From contig JALSQL010000049.1 of assembly GCA_026985435.1 (NCBI GenBank), positions 1-44,847 on the forward strand: DNA of 44,847 nt, written 5' to 3'. Origin of the DNA: Acidilobaceae archaeon (lineage in GTDB: Archaea; Thermoproteota; Thermoprotei_A; Sulfolobales; Acidilobaceae). Made by a program: the position numbers and the translations under genes. How positions within the stretch are numbered: position 1 is the stretch's first letter; every line of letters begins with the position of its first letter. Shown piece by piece: positions 34,871 to 43,406 of this stretch. Below the pieces are notes generated by a model that saw only the letters and a list, made by a program, of their open reading frames with translations, was not told where the DNA came from and did not search any database.

Positions 34871-35067
34871 GCCGTGTAGCCCCCGACTCTTATCGCGTAG
34901 ATGTACGCCTTCTCCCTGCCAAGTATCCTGGCGACGTAGCTCTCCTTGGGGTCTAGGATTATTACTATCCCGTCCCAGTCGTCGGAGAAGCTGGTGCCGC
35001 CGCACACGGGGCAGACCTCGGCGTCGCGCTTCACGAGGGCGCCGCAGGTCCTGCAGGCCTTGAACAT
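34867..35067 (-). CDS. spt4: Transcription elongation factor Spt4 (RpoE'')
   Basis: 66 residues. Zinc finger CRTCGALVKRDAEVCPVCGG and the core SDDWDGIVIILDPKESYVARILG. Pairs with Spt5 on RNA polymerase. Lies directly after Rpo7. Confidence 0.95.
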   Translation of the reverse strand: MFKACRTCGALVKRDAEVCPVCGGTSFSDDWDGIVIILDPKESYVARILGREKAYIYAIRVGGYTA

Positions 35068-35084
35068 GCTCCGCTTCGGCAGGC

Positions 35085-35651
35085 CTACTCACCCCCCTCC
35101 CTGGAGACCTGCTCCTCGACCCACTCCTCCTTCCCCAGGTAGGGCTGCCTCATCGTTAGCCCTATCCTGAGCTGCCTGGAGACCCTGTCGGCGCCGCTGA
35201 TCTGTGTTATCCTCACCCTCACAACGTCGCCCACGCCCACCGACCGGCCGCTCTCTGTGCCCACGAAGCCCCTCATCGCCGGCTGGTACTCCACCCTCTC
35301 GTCCATTATCTGGCTCCTATGGACGAAGCCGTCGAGCGGCCCGAGGTCTACGAAGAGGCCGAACTCGCGCGCCTCCTTCACGCGCCCCCGGGCGACCTCC
35401 AGCAGCACGGGCTTGTATGCGACCACCTCGTACTCGACCGGGTAGTAGGTGTGGGGGTCCCCGGGCAGCAGGATGCCGTCGCCGACCACGCGGGCGCTCA
35501 CGACCGCCAGGTATATGCCCTGCTCGGGGTCCCGGGTTCCCTCAACGCTCGACCTCAGTATCTCCAGCACGACCTCGTCGAGCGGCCGCTCCTCCCGCAT
35601 GGCCATGGGCGGTACTCCGACCCACTCCCTCATCTTGTACAGCACGTACAA
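35085..35651 (-). CDS. rpoE1: RNA polymerase subunit Rpo7 (RpoE')
   Basis: 188 residues from TTG 35651 (MYVLYKMREWVGVPP), preceded by GGTGGAGGC. N-terminal RNP-like domain and C-terminal S1 domain (AREFGLFVDLGPLDGFVHRSQIMDERVEYQP). Forms the polymerase stalk with Rpo4. A longer frame to 35708 adds a Gly/Pro-rich segment with no family support. Confidence 0.94.
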   Translation of the reverse strand: MYVLYKMREWVGVPPMAMREERPLDEVVLEILRSSVEGTRDPEQGIYLAVVSARVVGDGILLPGDPHTYYPVEYEVVAYKPVLLEVARGRVKEAREFGLFVDLGPLDGFVHRSQIMDERVEYQPAMRGFVGTESGRSVGVGDVVRVRITQISGADRVSRQLRIGLTMRQPYLGKEEWVEEQVSREGGE

Positions 35652-35716
35652 GCCTCCACCCCCAGCCCGCCCCGCGGGGCTGGCTACCTCGGGCCTCTGG
35701 GCGGGCACGGCTCTGC

Positions 35717-35725
35717 CCTAATAAC
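35717..35725 (-). promoter_or_regulatory. rpoE1: TATA box of rpo7 operon
   Basis: Minus strand GTTATTAGG, about 70 bases before the TTG of Rpo7, giving a leader near 45 bases. A second AT-rich run (GACTTTAATGG near 35735) is an alternative. Confidence 0.45.
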
Positions 35726-35740
35726 GTCTACCATTAAAGT

Positions 35741-36193
35741 CTACAGGGGCTCCCATTCAAGCTCAAGAATCCCCTCCGATTCCCTATAGTATAGCGTGGG
35801 CACCCCCAGCTTCCTCAGCCTCCTCCTCAGGGTGCGGTCGCTCGACGCCACGACGACCCTCAAGCCCTCAGCCCTGAGTGACCTCGCCGCGGCCTCGATC
35901 GAGTCGTCCGCGTCCCGCACCCCCGTCTCGAGGGCCTTCACCCCCAGGCGCTCAGCCAGGCGTAGCGCCCCGGCGGCGAGCCTCCTCACCGTCTGCCTGG
36001 GGTGCGTGGCGGCCAGCCGCTCGAGCTCCTCTAGGACCGAGTCTGTCGCGTATAGATCGTAGGCGGCCCCGAGGGCCTCCCCGATCATGGAGGGCGCCAC
36101 GGCCCCCGACGCCATCATGATCAGCGTGTTGGAGTCTAGGATAACCGCTAGCCTCTCTACTCTTTTACGATCCCCCAGCCTACCAGCCTCCAC
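35741..36193 (-). CDS. PIN-domain nuclease, Fcf1/Utp24-like
   Basis: 150 residues. VILDSNTLIMM (catalytic Asp), VLEELERLA, DADDSIEAAARSL and VVASSDRTLRRRLRKLGVPTLYYRE match the archaeal COG1412 PIN proteins related to pre-rRNA nuclease Fcf1/Utp24. All acidic positions are kept. It overlaps the end of aIF2 gamma by 37 bases, a pairing common in archaea. Confidence 0.85.
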   Translation of the reverse strand: MEAGRLGDRKRVERLAVILDSNTLIMMASGAVAPSMIGEALGAAYDLYATDSVLEELERLAATHPRQTVRRLAAGALRLAERLGVKALETGVRDADDSIEAAARSLRAEGLRVVVASSDRTLRRRLRKLGVPTLYYRESEGILELEWEPL

Positions 36194-37395
36194 TTCCCGT
36201 GCACCCTCTTGCTTATGGCCACGCGGGCGCCCCTCCAGGCGACCACGGGCCTCCTAAGTATGACCTCCAGCGTGTCCTTGGTCACCCTCGTGGTGACGCC
36301 CAGCGTTATTGCGGTGCCCACGGTTATCATCAGCGGCTCCCTGGGCTGGATGCTTGTAACCCTAACCTCCTCCTTGAGGCCGACGACTCTCTCGAGGAGC
36401 CTGTACTCGATGTGGAGCCTGTCGAAGACTGGCGGCAGCTGGCCAGGCTTGCCGACGGCGTTTCCGACTAGGTTGTCGGACTTTGTCAGGCTCGGGTCGA
36501 GCTTCGTCCCTATAGCCACCAGGCCGCCGGGCTTCGCCTCCTCAACCTCTATGCTGCCGAATCGGAGGCTCTCGACGGTCGTGTGGAGCGGCACATACTC
36601 TATCTTGGAGCCCTTCCTCACGGGGGCCCCAGGGAGTATCTCTATCTCATCTCCGACCCGGAACACTCCATGCATTATAGCGCCGCCAATGACGCCCCCA
36701 ACCAGCTTGTCCGGCGGCGTCCCAGGCTTGTTCACGTCGAAGCTCCTCGCGACGAACATTAGCGGCGGCTTGTCCAGCTCCCTCTCGGGTGTGGGTATGA
36801 ACTCCTCTATGGCTGCTAGCACCGCGTCTATGTTACCCCTCTTCAGGGCGCTGACCGGTATGATCGGGGCGTCCTCCGCCCACGTGCCCTCGAGGAACCT
36901 CTTTATCTCCCTATAGCTCTCCCTCGCCCTCTCCGGGGTCACCACGTCGACCTTGTTCTGCACTACCACCAGGTTCCTGACGCCTATGATGTCTAGCGCT
37001 ACGAAGTGCTCCCTAGTCTGGGGCTGGGGGCAGGGCTCGTTCGCCGCAACCACCAGTATCGCCCCGTCCATCAGCGCCGCGCCGGAGAGCATCGTCGCCA
37101 TCAGTATCTCGTGCCCGGGGGCGTCCACGTACGAGACCCTCCTCCGGAGCACGGGCGTGGCGCTCGGATCGCACTCGCAGACGGGCTCGGGGGTGAAGGC
37201 TTCTATGCCACTACAGCCCTCGCACTGCCACACCTCGCCATCGGCGTATCCCAGCTTTATCGTCATGCCCCTCCTGATCTCCTCGCTGTGCCTCATGGTC
37301 CAGACCCCGGTGAGGGCTTGGACCAGGGTCGTCTTACCGTGGTCTACGTGGCCGACGACACCGATGTTGACCTCGGGCTGCCTCTGCTCCACCAT
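36157..37395 (-). CDS. eif2g: Translation initiation factor aIF2 subunit gamma
   Basis: 412 residues. [19 protein letters not shown], switch I SEEIRRGMTIKLGYADG, a four-cysteine zinc knuckle (CEGC...CEC), VDAPGHEILM, QNKVDVV. Core GTPase of the ternary complex bringing Met-tRNAi to the small subunit. A 6-bp hairpin (37407-37421) stands 12 bases before the ATG. Confidence 0.97.
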   Translation of the reverse strand: MVEQRQPEVNIGVVGHVDHGKTTLVQALTGVWTMRHSEEIRRGMTIKLGYADGEVWQCEGCSGIEAFTPEPVCECDPSATPVLRRRVSYVDAPGHEILMATMLSGAALMDGAILVVAANEPCPQPQTREHFVALDIIGVRNLVVVQNKVDVVTPERARESYREIKRFLEGTWAEDAPIIPVSALKRGNIDAVLAAIEEFIPTPERELDKPPLMFVARSFDVNKPGTPPDKLVGGVIGGAIMHGVFRVGDEIEILPGAPVRKGSKIEYVPLHTTVESLRFGSIEVEEAKPGGLVAIGTKLDPSLTKSDNLVGNAVGKPGQLPPVFDRLHIEYRLLERVVGLKEEVRVTSIQPREPLMITVGTAITLGVTTRVTKDTLEVILRRPVVAWRGARVAISKRVHGKWRLVGWGIVKE

Positions 37396-37406
37396 AGCCC
37401 TAACCC

Positions 37407-37421
37407 CGTCTCCGAGAGACG
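37407..37421 (-). promoter_or_regulatory. Hairpin in aIF2 gamma leader
   Basis: CGTCTC-CGA-GAGACG, a perfect 6-bp stem with 3-base loop located between the predicted transcription start and the ATG. Could affect translation; no further evidence. Confidence 0.35.
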
Positions 37422-37434
37422 CCCGGCTACCCGC

Positions 37435-37441
37435 CTATTAT
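37435..37441 (-). promoter_or_regulatory. TATA box of aIF2 gamma
   Basis: Minus strand ATAATAG, about 43 bases before the ATG. Confidence 0.5.
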
Positions 37442-37551
37442 GCGTGAGCCCAAGAGGCGGTCGACCGAGGGTACTGGCGTCACGGCCCGGCGCGGGCTCG
37501 ACCTAAAGCGCTTCTTCATCCCGCCCCCACTTACCAGCGCTCCCGGGGAGG

Positions 37552-37558
37552 CTTTATC
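37552..37558 (+). promoter_or_regulatory. TATA box of MBL-fold hydrolase
   Basis: CTTTATC, 46-52 bases before GTG 37604; the predicted transcript would start near 37580, leaving room for the GGAGG at 37594. Confidence 0.45.
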
Positions 37559-37603
37559 GCAGCCCGGGAGGCGCTGGAGCCGGGGGCCCGCTTGGAGGTT
37601 GAG

Positions 37604-38506
37604 GTGGCGGTTTTCCGCGATTACGAGTTCCCACTCGACAAGCCGGTCAACTTCTACCTAGTCCGAGCTGGCTCGGTGAGTGTGCTGGTCGATACTGGCA
37701 CTGGGAGAACGCTCTCCACCCAGGCCCTCAACCCTAGCGTGGTAGTGCTAACCCACTACCACTGGGACCATAGCGGGGGCCTCGTGCCCCTGGCCCGCTC
37801 GGGCCGCGGGGCTCTCAGGGTGTGCGCCTCGCGCAGAACCATAGAGCAGCTCTCGCGGCCCAGCTGGGTTCTAGAACACATGGAGACCGTCGGCAGGGCA
37901 GTGGGCCTCAGGGCTGGCCCTGGGGAGAGGGCATTCGCGGAGGCGATGTATAGCCGGTATTCCGCCATAAGTGAGGCCGCCAGCGCTCTCGGCGTTGAGG
38001 AGGTCGGCGAGTGCCTATCAAAAATGGGCGTAGTCGCGGACTGGCTGGAGTGCCCCGGCCACTCCGACGACCACATATGCGTCGAGCTCGGGCGCCACCT
38101 ATTTGTTGGCGACAACATTATAGGCTCGCCCAACGTGACGCTCTCCAACACCTACAAGTACTTCGAGAGCATGACGCTGGCCCTAGCCAGGCCCTCATTC
38201 GCCACCGTACACCCCGGCCACGGCCCGGGCGCTCTGACTAGGACTGATGCCGCTAGCCTGCTGGTCGAGACGATGAGGAGGAAGAGGAGGAGGCTCGCCT
38301 TAGCTATCGCCGCCGCTGCTAGGGGTGGAGGGAGGTGGGTGGGCCTAGACGAGGTCTACAGGACCGTGTACCCGGCCCCCCCAAACCCTGTGGTGGCGTG
38401 GGTAGCCGCCAGGAGCCTGCTGGGGTACCTGGCCTCCCTGGAGTCGGACGGCGTTGTCGAGGTTGACAGGTCGCGGAGCCCCTGGAGGGTGAGGTTGATG
38501 GGCTAG
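37604..38506 (+). CDS. Metallo-beta-lactamase fold hydrolase with C-terminal winged helix (LACTB2/glyoxalase II-like)
   Basis: About 300 residues. Zinc ligands [10 protein letters not shown] (HxHxDH), [17 protein letters not shown] (Asp) and HPGHGPG. The C-terminal region ([43 protein letters not shown]) resembles the winged helix of LACTB2-type proteins. I prefer GTG 37604 with GGAGG six bases upstream; the in-frame TTG 37592 adds four residues. Substrate unknown; could be a thioesterase or RNase. Its stop shares CTAG with the opposed eS28 stop. Confidence 0.82.
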   Translation: MAVFRDYEFPLDKPVNFYLVRAGSVSVLVDTGTGRTLSTQALNPSVVVLTHYHWDHSGGLVPLARSGRGALRVCASRRTIEQLSRPSWVLEHMETVGRAVGLRAGPGERAFAEAMYSRYSAISEAASALGVEEVGECLSKMGVVADWLECPGHSDDHICVELGRHLFVGDNIIGSPNVTLSNTYKYFESMTLALARPSFATVHPGHGPGALTRTDAASLLVETMRRKRRRLALAIAAAARGGGRWVGLDEVYRTVYPAPPNPVVAWVAARSLLGYLASLESDGVVEVDRSRSPWRVRLMG

Positions 38507-38739
38507 CGGCGCCTCCTGCTGAGCTTCCTGGCCTCCCTCTCCGTCTCCCTCAGTATGAGGATGTCGCCAACCCTAACGGGGCCCATGACGTTCCTCGTTA
38601 TTATCCTCCCCTTATCGCGGCCCTCGAGTATCCTGACGCGAACCTGGGTCACCTCGCCCGCGACCCCTGTCCTCCCCAGTATCTGTATCACCTCGGCGGG
38701 GTATCCTATGTCCTCTATGATGCTCCCCTCCTCGGACAC
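38503..38739 (-). CDS. rps28e: Ribosomal protein eS28
   Basis: 78 residues. [49 protein letters not shown] and a basic RKLSRRRR tail. Stop overlaps the MBL stop in CTAG. Divergent from eL24 with a shared TATA run. Confidence 0.95.
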   Translation of the reverse strand: MSEEGSIIEDIGYPAEVIQILGRTGVAGEVTQVRVRILEGRDKGRIITRNVMGPVRVGDILILRETEREARKLSRRRR

Positions 38740-38776
38740 TCCAGCCTCACCGCCAGCCTGGGCTTCGGGGGAAGGG

Positions 38777-38784
38777 CTAAAAAC
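38777..38784. promoter_or_regulatory. Shared TATA box: eS28 leftward, eL24 rightward
   Basis: CTAAAAAC on plus, GTTTTTAG on minus, the sole AT-rich element of the 95-base divergent gap; about 42 bases from the eS28 start and 54 from the eL24 start. Confidence 0.55.
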
Positions 38785-38834
38785 TCGCTGTCCCCCGCAG
38801 GGCCAGCATCGGGTATCGGAGGGGGTGGACGAGT

Positions 38835-39023
38835 GTGCCCAAGCTACGCACGTGCAGCTACTGTGGAGGCATAATAGAGCCCGGCACAGGCATCATGTAC
38901 GTTACTAAGAGGGGCGACATTCTATGGTTCTGTAGCAGCAAGTGCTTCAAGAACTTCCTCAAGCTACGCCGGAAGCCTGCGAAGGTCACCTGGATCGCCA
39001 AGAGGATGTCTAGGAGGTCCTGA
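38835..39023 (+). CDS. rpl24e: Ribosomal protein eL24
   Basis: 62 residues, archaeal short form. [19 protein letters not shown] then [24 protein letters not shown] form the zinc-bound fold (C-x2-C and C-x3-C). GTG start. Confidence 0.95.
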   Translation: MPKLRTCSYCGGIIEPGTGIMYVTKRGDILWFCSSKCFKNFLKLRRKPAKVTWIAKRMSRRS

Positions 39024-39084
39024 GAGCCCCAGCCTCCCCCGGGGCTGGCGCTGCTCCTCCCCCTGCCTGCCCTGGGCTGGGCGG

Positions 39085-39091
39085 CTTTAAC
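39085..39091 (+). promoter_or_regulatory. ndk: TATA box of ndk
   Basis: CTTTAAC, about 41 bases before GTG 39129. Confidence 0.5.
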
Positions 39092-39128
39092 CCCCCACAA
39101 TGGGGTGCCGGGGGCTGGGTGCTTCGGG

Positions 39129-39566
39129 GTGGCGGTCGAGAGGACCCTGGTGCTCGTGAAGCCTGACGGCGTTCGGCGGGGCTTGGTGGGCGAGGTAATC
39201 TCGAGGTTTGAGAAGAAGGGCCTCAAGCTCCGGGCCCTGAGGATGTTGTGGATGACGCGGGAGCAGGCGGAGGAGTTCTACTCGGTCCACCGAGAGAAGC
39301 CCTTCTTCAGGGACCTCGTGGAGTTCATAACCAGCGGCCCTATAGTGGCCATGGTCCTCGAGGGCGACTCCGCGATAAGCGTTGTACGCCTCATGATCGG
39401 CTCCACCGACGGCAGGAAGGCGGCCCCTGGCACTATACGCGGGGACTTCGCCCTCTCCATACAGGATAACGTCGTCCACGCGAGCGACTCCCCGGAGAGT
39501 TTCGAGAGGGAGTTCCGGGTCGTCTTCAGCGAGGAGGACGTTGTAGGCGACTATGAGAGGTGCTAG
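39129..39566 (+). CDS. ndk: Nucleoside diphosphate kinase
   Basis: 145 residues from GTG 39129 ([18 protein letters not shown]). Catalytic histidine H117 in [18 protein letters not shown]. Balances NTP pools by phosphotransfer. An upstream in-frame start at 39105 would add eight non-family residues. The stop shares CTAG with the opposed aIF5B stop. Confidence 0.96.
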   Translation: MAVERTLVLVKPDGVRRGLVGEVISRFEKKGLKLRALRMLWMTREQAEEFYSVHREKPFFRDLVEFITSGPIVAMVLEGDSAISVVRLMIGSTDGRKAAPGTIRGDFALSIQDNVVHASDSPESFEREFRVVFSEEDVVGDYERC

Positions 39567-41443
39567 GCGCGGCTCCTAGCCAGCGCCCTCTTAACCCTGG
39601 CTAGGACCAGCGTGTACCCCCTATCGCCCGCCTGCCTCTTTATCTCGGCTATCTCCTTGAGCACGTGGAGCTCGTCGTCGCTTATCAGGTCGCGGAACTC
39701 TGACAGGAGAGCCATGGCGTGCTGCGCTGGCACGTCGGTGTAGACTATGTCCCCCTCGTCTATGTGGCGGCCCACCAGGACGCGGCCAGCTATCGAGACG
39801 GCAACAGCCATGCCCGGCCTGGCCTCTGGGAGGCTCCGGTCCCTATCCTTTATCGCCATTATCTTCCCCAGGGGCCTGCCCTTGTCGTTCATCACCGGGT
39901 ACCCCGGCTTCACTATGCCGCCAAGTATCTCGACGCCGACTATGGCCGGGTCGCTCCTCCTGAACACGTAGCCGGGCAGTATCCTGAACTTGCCGGGCCT
40001 CACCAGCTTGTCTAGGGCCTTCCTCCTCTCGGCCTCCTTCTGCCTCCTCACCCACTCCTCGTACTCCTCGAGGAGCCTGTAGATCACCCTCTCCTCGAAT
40101 ATTGGGACACCCAGGGCTCTAGCCTCCTCCCTGGCCTCCGGCATCACCTTCACGTTGAACGCTAGTATGACGCCCAGGTAGGGGTCCTGCTTCTTGGTGA
40201 CCGACGCGTCTATCACGTCGGCCCTGGTCACGGGCCCTATGTCTGCCACTCTAACCGGTATCTCCCTCCTCTTGAGGGCCTCAACCAGCGCCTCCAGCGT
40301 GCCTAGAGTGTCGGCCTTCACCACTACCCCGACCCTGTCAGTCCTCACCCGCAGGCTCTCCAGCTCCCTCCTGACCTGCTCCGCTAGCCTCTCCGCGTCC
40401 TCGTCGCTGGCTGCCACGAAGAGGGGGGACCCGGCCACTACGTCGTCTAAGCCCGGGGCCGCGATCCTGACGCCAGCCGCCGCGTGCACGGCTTCGACTG
40501 TCTGGAAGCGGGCCTCCCTGCTCCTTATGTCCTGGAGGGGGCGGGGCATTAGGAGCGCTCTCACACTCGTGACTATCGGCCCCTCCCTGCCGCCGACGAC
40601 TATCCTATCCCCAACCCTGATCACGCCATCATATATTACAGCGTCGACCGTTGTCCCGAGGCCCGGGTGGTCCTTCACCTCCAGCACGACCCCCTTCGCC
40701 GGCCCCTCGGCGTAGCGGAGCCTCCGCCGGAGGTACTGCTGTGTGAGGCCGGCGAGGACCGCTAGGAGCTCGGGGATGCCCTCGCCCGTCTTGGCCGACA
40801 CTGGCACTATGGCTACCGCCTTCGTGAAGTCCTTTATCCGGGTGAATAGCTCCGCTGGTATGCCCTGCTCGTAGAGTTGGCCCACGATCTCGTAGACCCT
40901 CCTCTCGAGCTCTGCCTGGACCCTCGGGTCCTGCTCCTTTATGGAGAATATGAATGGGGTGTCGGGGCGCGGCCTCCAGCCGGGTATCCTGTCTATCTTG
41001 TTGGCAGCCACGAGGAACGGCACCCTCCTCTGCTTGAGTATCTCGAGCGCCTCGTAGGTCTGGGGCTGGAAGCCCTCCATGATGTCGACCACTAGTATGG
41101 CGAAGTCAGCCACGCTGCCGCCCCGGCGGCGCAGGTTGCTGAAGAGCTCGTGCCCCGGCGTGTCTATGAATAGCAGGCCGGGTATGACGAGCTTGATCGG
41201 TATAACCTTCTTCAGGGGCTCCGCGATCTTCTCTATCACATCCGCGGGGACTATGCTGGCGCCTATGTGCTGCGTTATCCCCCCAGCCTCCCTGGCCGCC
41301 ACGGCTGTGCGGCGTATCTTGTCTAGTAGCGTGGTCTTCCCATGGTCAACGTGGCCCAGGACCACAACTATGGGCTGCCTCAGCCGCTTGCCGGCGCCCG
41401 CGCCGCCTCCACGGCCCCCCTCGGCCACTCTAAGCTCACCCAC
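39563..41443 (-). CDS. infB: Translation initiation factor aIF5B
   Basis: 626 residues. [27 protein letters not shown] (switch I), [30 protein letters not shown], then domains II-IV ending RALARSRA; no intein and no long N-terminal extension. Joins subunits at initiation. GTG 41443 would be nearly leaderless given the TATA at 41467; GTG 41428, with GGGTGAG upstream, is an alternative. Confidence 0.96.
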   Translation of the reverse strand: MGELRVAEGGRGGGAGAGKRLRQPIVVVLGHVDHGKTTLLDKIRRTAVAAREAGGITQHIGASIVPADVIEKIAEPLKKVIPIKLVIPGLLFIDTPGHELFSNLRRRGGSVADFAILVVDIMEGFQPQTYEALEILKQRRVPFLVAANKIDRIPGWRPRPDTPFIFSIKEQDPRVQAELERRVYEIVGQLYEQGIPAELFTRIKDFTKAVAIVPVSAKTGEGIPELLAVLAGLTQQYLRRRLRYAEGPAKGVVLEVKDHPGLGTTVDAVIYDGVIRVGDRIVVGGREGPIVTSVRALLMPRPLQDIRSREARFQTVEAVHAAAGVRIAAPGLDDVVAGSPLFVAASDEDAERLAEQVRRELESLRVRTDRVGVVVKADTLGTLEALVEALKRREIPVRVADIGPVTRADVIDASVTKKQDPYLGVILAFNVKVMPEAREEARALGVPIFEERVIYRLLEEYEEWVRRQKEAERRKALDKLVRPGKFRILPGYVFRRSDPAIVGVEILGGIVKPGYPVMNDKGRPLGKIMAIKDRDRSLPEARPGMAVAVSIAGRVLVGRHIDEGDIVYTDVPAQHAMALLSEFRDLISDDELHVLKEIAEIKRQAGDRGYTLVLARVKRALARSRA

Positions 41444-41466
41444 CCGCCACCCGGCCCCCGGCGGCC

Positions 41467-41473
41467 TTAAACT
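41467..41473 (-). promoter_or_regulatory. infB: TATA box of aIF5B
   Basis: Minus strand AGTTTAA, 24-30 bases before GTG 41443. Confidence 0.45.
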
Positions 41474-41538
41474 GGAGCCCCGCCGCGCCCAGAGCTTATC
41501 ACCGCCCAGCCACTATAGTTGATAGCGAGGTGACCCTC

Positions 41539-41646
41539 TTGCCGGGCCGCGGGCTACCCGCGGCGCTATTGATTAGCGCCGCTGCCAGCCTGGCCGTCTT
41601 GGTGCTAGCATGGCGGCTCGCGACCGCTTCAGGGCGGCGGTCCTAA
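41539..41646 (+). CDS. Candidate small single-pass membrane protein
   Basis: A 35-codon frame from TTG (GAGGTGA six bases upstream) to TAA. Translation begins LPGRGLPAALLISAAAS, then LAVLVLAWRLA, ending ATASGRRS: one membrane helix of about 20 residues with a basic tail. Too short for the usual length cut. It overlaps the start of the dehydrogenase at 41610 by 37 bases. Not similar to any family I recognise. Reality rests on the ribosome-binding site, hydrophobic profile and position at the head of a rightward transcript. Confidence 0.4.
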   Translation: MPGRGLPAALLISAAASLAVLVLAWRLATASGRRS

Positions 41647-42572
41647 CCCGCTTCGGCGCCCCCTTCGAGGTTAGAGTGGTCGAGGTCGAGCCCCCCGAGG
41701 AGTGGGTCCCTGTAGAGGTTAGGGCTGTCGGCGTCTGCGGGCGCGACGTTGTAGTGTGGCGGGGCGGCTTCCGCAACCTCAGGCCGCCGCTCATACTGGG
41801 CCACGAGGTCTTCGGCTACCATGACGGGGAGCCCGTGGGCGTGTTCCCAGCCGTCATCCCCGAGGAGTGCGTCGACCGCCCCGGCAGCTCCCTCGAGTGC
41901 CCCTACCAGATCCTGGGCGAGCACGTCGCCGGCGGGTATGCTGAGAGGGTCTACGTGCCGCCCTGGCTCCTCGTGAGGCTGCCCGACAGCGACTTCCCGA
42001 AGTACGCAGCCTCGGTGTGCGGGGTCGCCACGATGATCCACGCCGCCCGCGTCGCCGGCATAGGGCCGGGCAGCCGCGTTCTCGTCACCGGCGCCTCTGG
42101 GGGCGTGGGAGTCCACGGCATCCAGTACCTCGCACTCCTCGGGGCCAGGGTCTACGCTTACACCCGCAGCCCCGAGAAGGCCGAGCTGCTGGAGAGCCTC
42201 GGGGTCCGGGCCGTGACTAGCCTGGACTTCTACAGGAGCGAGGGGCGCGTCGACGCTGTGGTCGAGCTCGTCGGGGCGAGGACCATTAATGAGAGCATGC
42301 GCGCGCTGAGGCCCGGCGGGAACCTTGTGCTGGTTGGCAACGTGACGGGCGAGCCAGTGGCCATAGAGAGGCCGGCGCTCTTCGTGATGAGGGAGATCCA
42401 CATGCACGGCAGCGCGGCCTACGACATCCACGAGTACCGGGCCGCCGTGAAGCTCGCGGCGAGCGGGGCCATCCGCCCCTTCTACCGGGCCTACAGCCTC
42501 GAAGAGATAAACAACGCGTACCGCGACGTACTGTCAGGCTCCCTAGTGGGCCGCGCGGTAATAACACCCTGA
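41610..42572 (+). CDS. Medium-chain dehydrogenase/reductase (alcohol dehydrogenase-like)
   Basis: 320 residues, MDR fold. GroES-like domain with AVGVCGRDVVVWRGGFRNLRPPLILGHEVFG (catalytic zinc Cys and His-Glu), Rossmann domain with VLVTGASGGVGVHGIQYLALLGARVYAYT, and a C-terminal AVITP end. The four-cysteine structural zinc loop and GDRV motif are missing, so the protein is shorter than typical ADH (about 345). NAD(P)-dependent oxidation of an alcohol or quinone is expected; substrate unknown. ATG with GGTG five bases upstream. Confidence 0.8.
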   Translation: MAARDRFRAAVLTRFGAPFEVRVVEVEPPEEWVPVEVRAVGVCGRDVVVWRGGFRNLRPPLILGHEVFGYHDGEPVGVFPAVIPEECVDRPGSSLECPYQILGEHVAGGYAERVYVPPWLLVRLPDSDFPKYAASVCGVATMIHAARVAGIGPGSRVLVTGASGGVGVHGIQYLALLGARVYAYTRSPEKAELLESLGVRAVTSLDFYRSEGRVDAVVELVGARTINESMRALRPGGNLVLVGNVTGEPVAIERPALFVMREIHMHGSAAYDIHEYRAAVKLAASGAIRPFYRAYSLEEINNAYRDVLSGSLVGRAVITP

Positions 42573-42591
42573 CCCCCCGGGGAGGGCCCAC

Positions 42592-43014
42592 ATGGGGCCG
42601 GTAGACCTGCTCTGGACGCTCGACCTACTACTAGGGAGGGCGGCAGCCGTGGGGGCCGACTTCATACTAGCCGGCCCCGTCAACCTCTGGCTCCGAGGCG
42701 TAGCCCCTCCACCCCGCGAGCCCAGATTCATACTAGTCACCAGCCGGGAGTACGGGAGGAGGCTCATAGCCGCCCTCCGAGTAGGCGCCACCCACGTGGA
42801 AGAGCCCCCGCAAGGAGCGCCAAGCTGGCTCACAGCACGCATCCGCCTCCGCGGCGCCCTAGTGGAGGTAGTCGAGGACCCGATCATCGAGGGCAAACGA
42901 GCCACAGCCGCGAGCCTGGCCAGGGAGGCCGACACAGCACTAGTAGGCAAGTACCCCCTCAGGCTAGCCCCACTCTGGCTCGAAGCCGCCCTCGCGGAAG
43001 CCCTCGAAAGCTAG
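42592..43014 (+). CDS. Unrecognised protein, possibly degenerate nucleotidyltransferase fold
   Basis: 140 residues starting MGPVDLLWTLDLLLGRAAAVGADFILAGPVNLWLRGVAPP. The AGPVNLWLRG block followed by RFILVTSREYGRRL and RLRGALVEVVEDPI looks like minimal nucleotidyltransferase proteins, but the GS and DxD catalytic signature is absent (PREPRFILV in place of the acidic pair). Codons end more often in A or C and the coding strand is C-rich, unlike the G-rich genes before it. No membrane segment. 19 bases after the dehydrogenase; may be cotranscribed. Confidence 0.5.
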   Translation: MGPVDLLWTLDLLLGRAAAVGADFILAGPVNLWLRGVAPPPREPRFILVTSREYGRRLIAALRVGATHVEEPPQGAPSWLTARIRLRGALVEVVEDPIIEGKRATAASLAREADTALVGKYPLRLAPLWLEAALAEALES

Positions 43015-43325
43015 ACAACACCCATCCAGGCCCAACCCCAGCGGCCGCGAAGACGAGCCGCGGCACCCACCCTTTAGACTACGCCCATCCCCAGCAAACC
43101 CACAACCCACCACTAACAATACCATCCAACGCAACACTTAGACAGAGAGAAACAGAAGAAGCTAAGGGCTCCATCCTCACAGCCCTGCCTACTTCCAACC
43201 AGCAGCATCTCTCATAACTAGAATAGCGCAGATAATCTCCCCTTTTCAACAGGGCCCAGAACACGCCCGCCCACGCCTTACCCAGGATTAGGGCGTACAA
43301 GAGGGCCCGCTGGGCGCTGCTCTTC
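43015..43325. other. Gene-poor stretch with shifted composition
   Basis: 311 bases with no convincing gene. The plus strand is C/A-rich and GC is lower than in the flanks. A 73-codon minus-strand frame (43079-43300) begins with a hydrophobic ALILGKAWAGVFWALL but then becomes Ser/Val/Leu rich without family features and is not called. No tRNA, no strong hairpin or C/D boxes were seen. It could be a decayed gene or an insertion remnant. Confidence 0.5.
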
Positions 43326-43403
43326 TTATAGTATATAGTATACCACGAGGAATACGAGGGTCATCGAGGCGAGGGCCGCGAGCCAGGCCTCTGCGGGGTC
43401 CAC
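43326..43403 (-). CDS. Candidate 25-residue membrane peptide
   Basis: GTG start with GGGGGAT six bases upstream, ending CTATAA. Translation MDPAEAWLAALAS then MTLVFLVVYYIL: an acidic N-terminus and one hydrophobic helix reaching the end. It follows the 63-residue frame (43432-43623) by 28 bases on the same strand. Could be a small toxin-like or regulatory membrane peptide, or chance. A frame shift near its stop continues an open frame through 43300, so a damaged larger membrane protein is also possible. Confidence 0.3.
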   Translation of the reverse strand: MDPAEAWLAALASMTLVFLVVYYIL

Positions 43404-43406
43404 GTG

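Noticed and set aside
37444-37500. tRNA-like or guide-like folding (GAGCCC...GGGCTC) before the MBL gene
   Set aside because: Only a 6-bp stem; no tRNA T-loop, no C/D or ACA boxes.
42384-42400. C box-like GTGATGA in the dehydrogenase gene
   Set aside because: No D box or second motif at proper distance; it is the Val-Met-Arg codons of the protein.
43236-43245. TTTTCAAC identical to the repeat 3' end
   Set aside because: Only 8 bases, without the rest of the repeat; expected by chance.
43079-43300. 73-codon minus-strand frame with hydrophobic start
   Set aside because: No ribosome-binding site, composition drifts to Ser/Val/Leu/Gly, no family features; kept only as a remark for a possible decayed gene.
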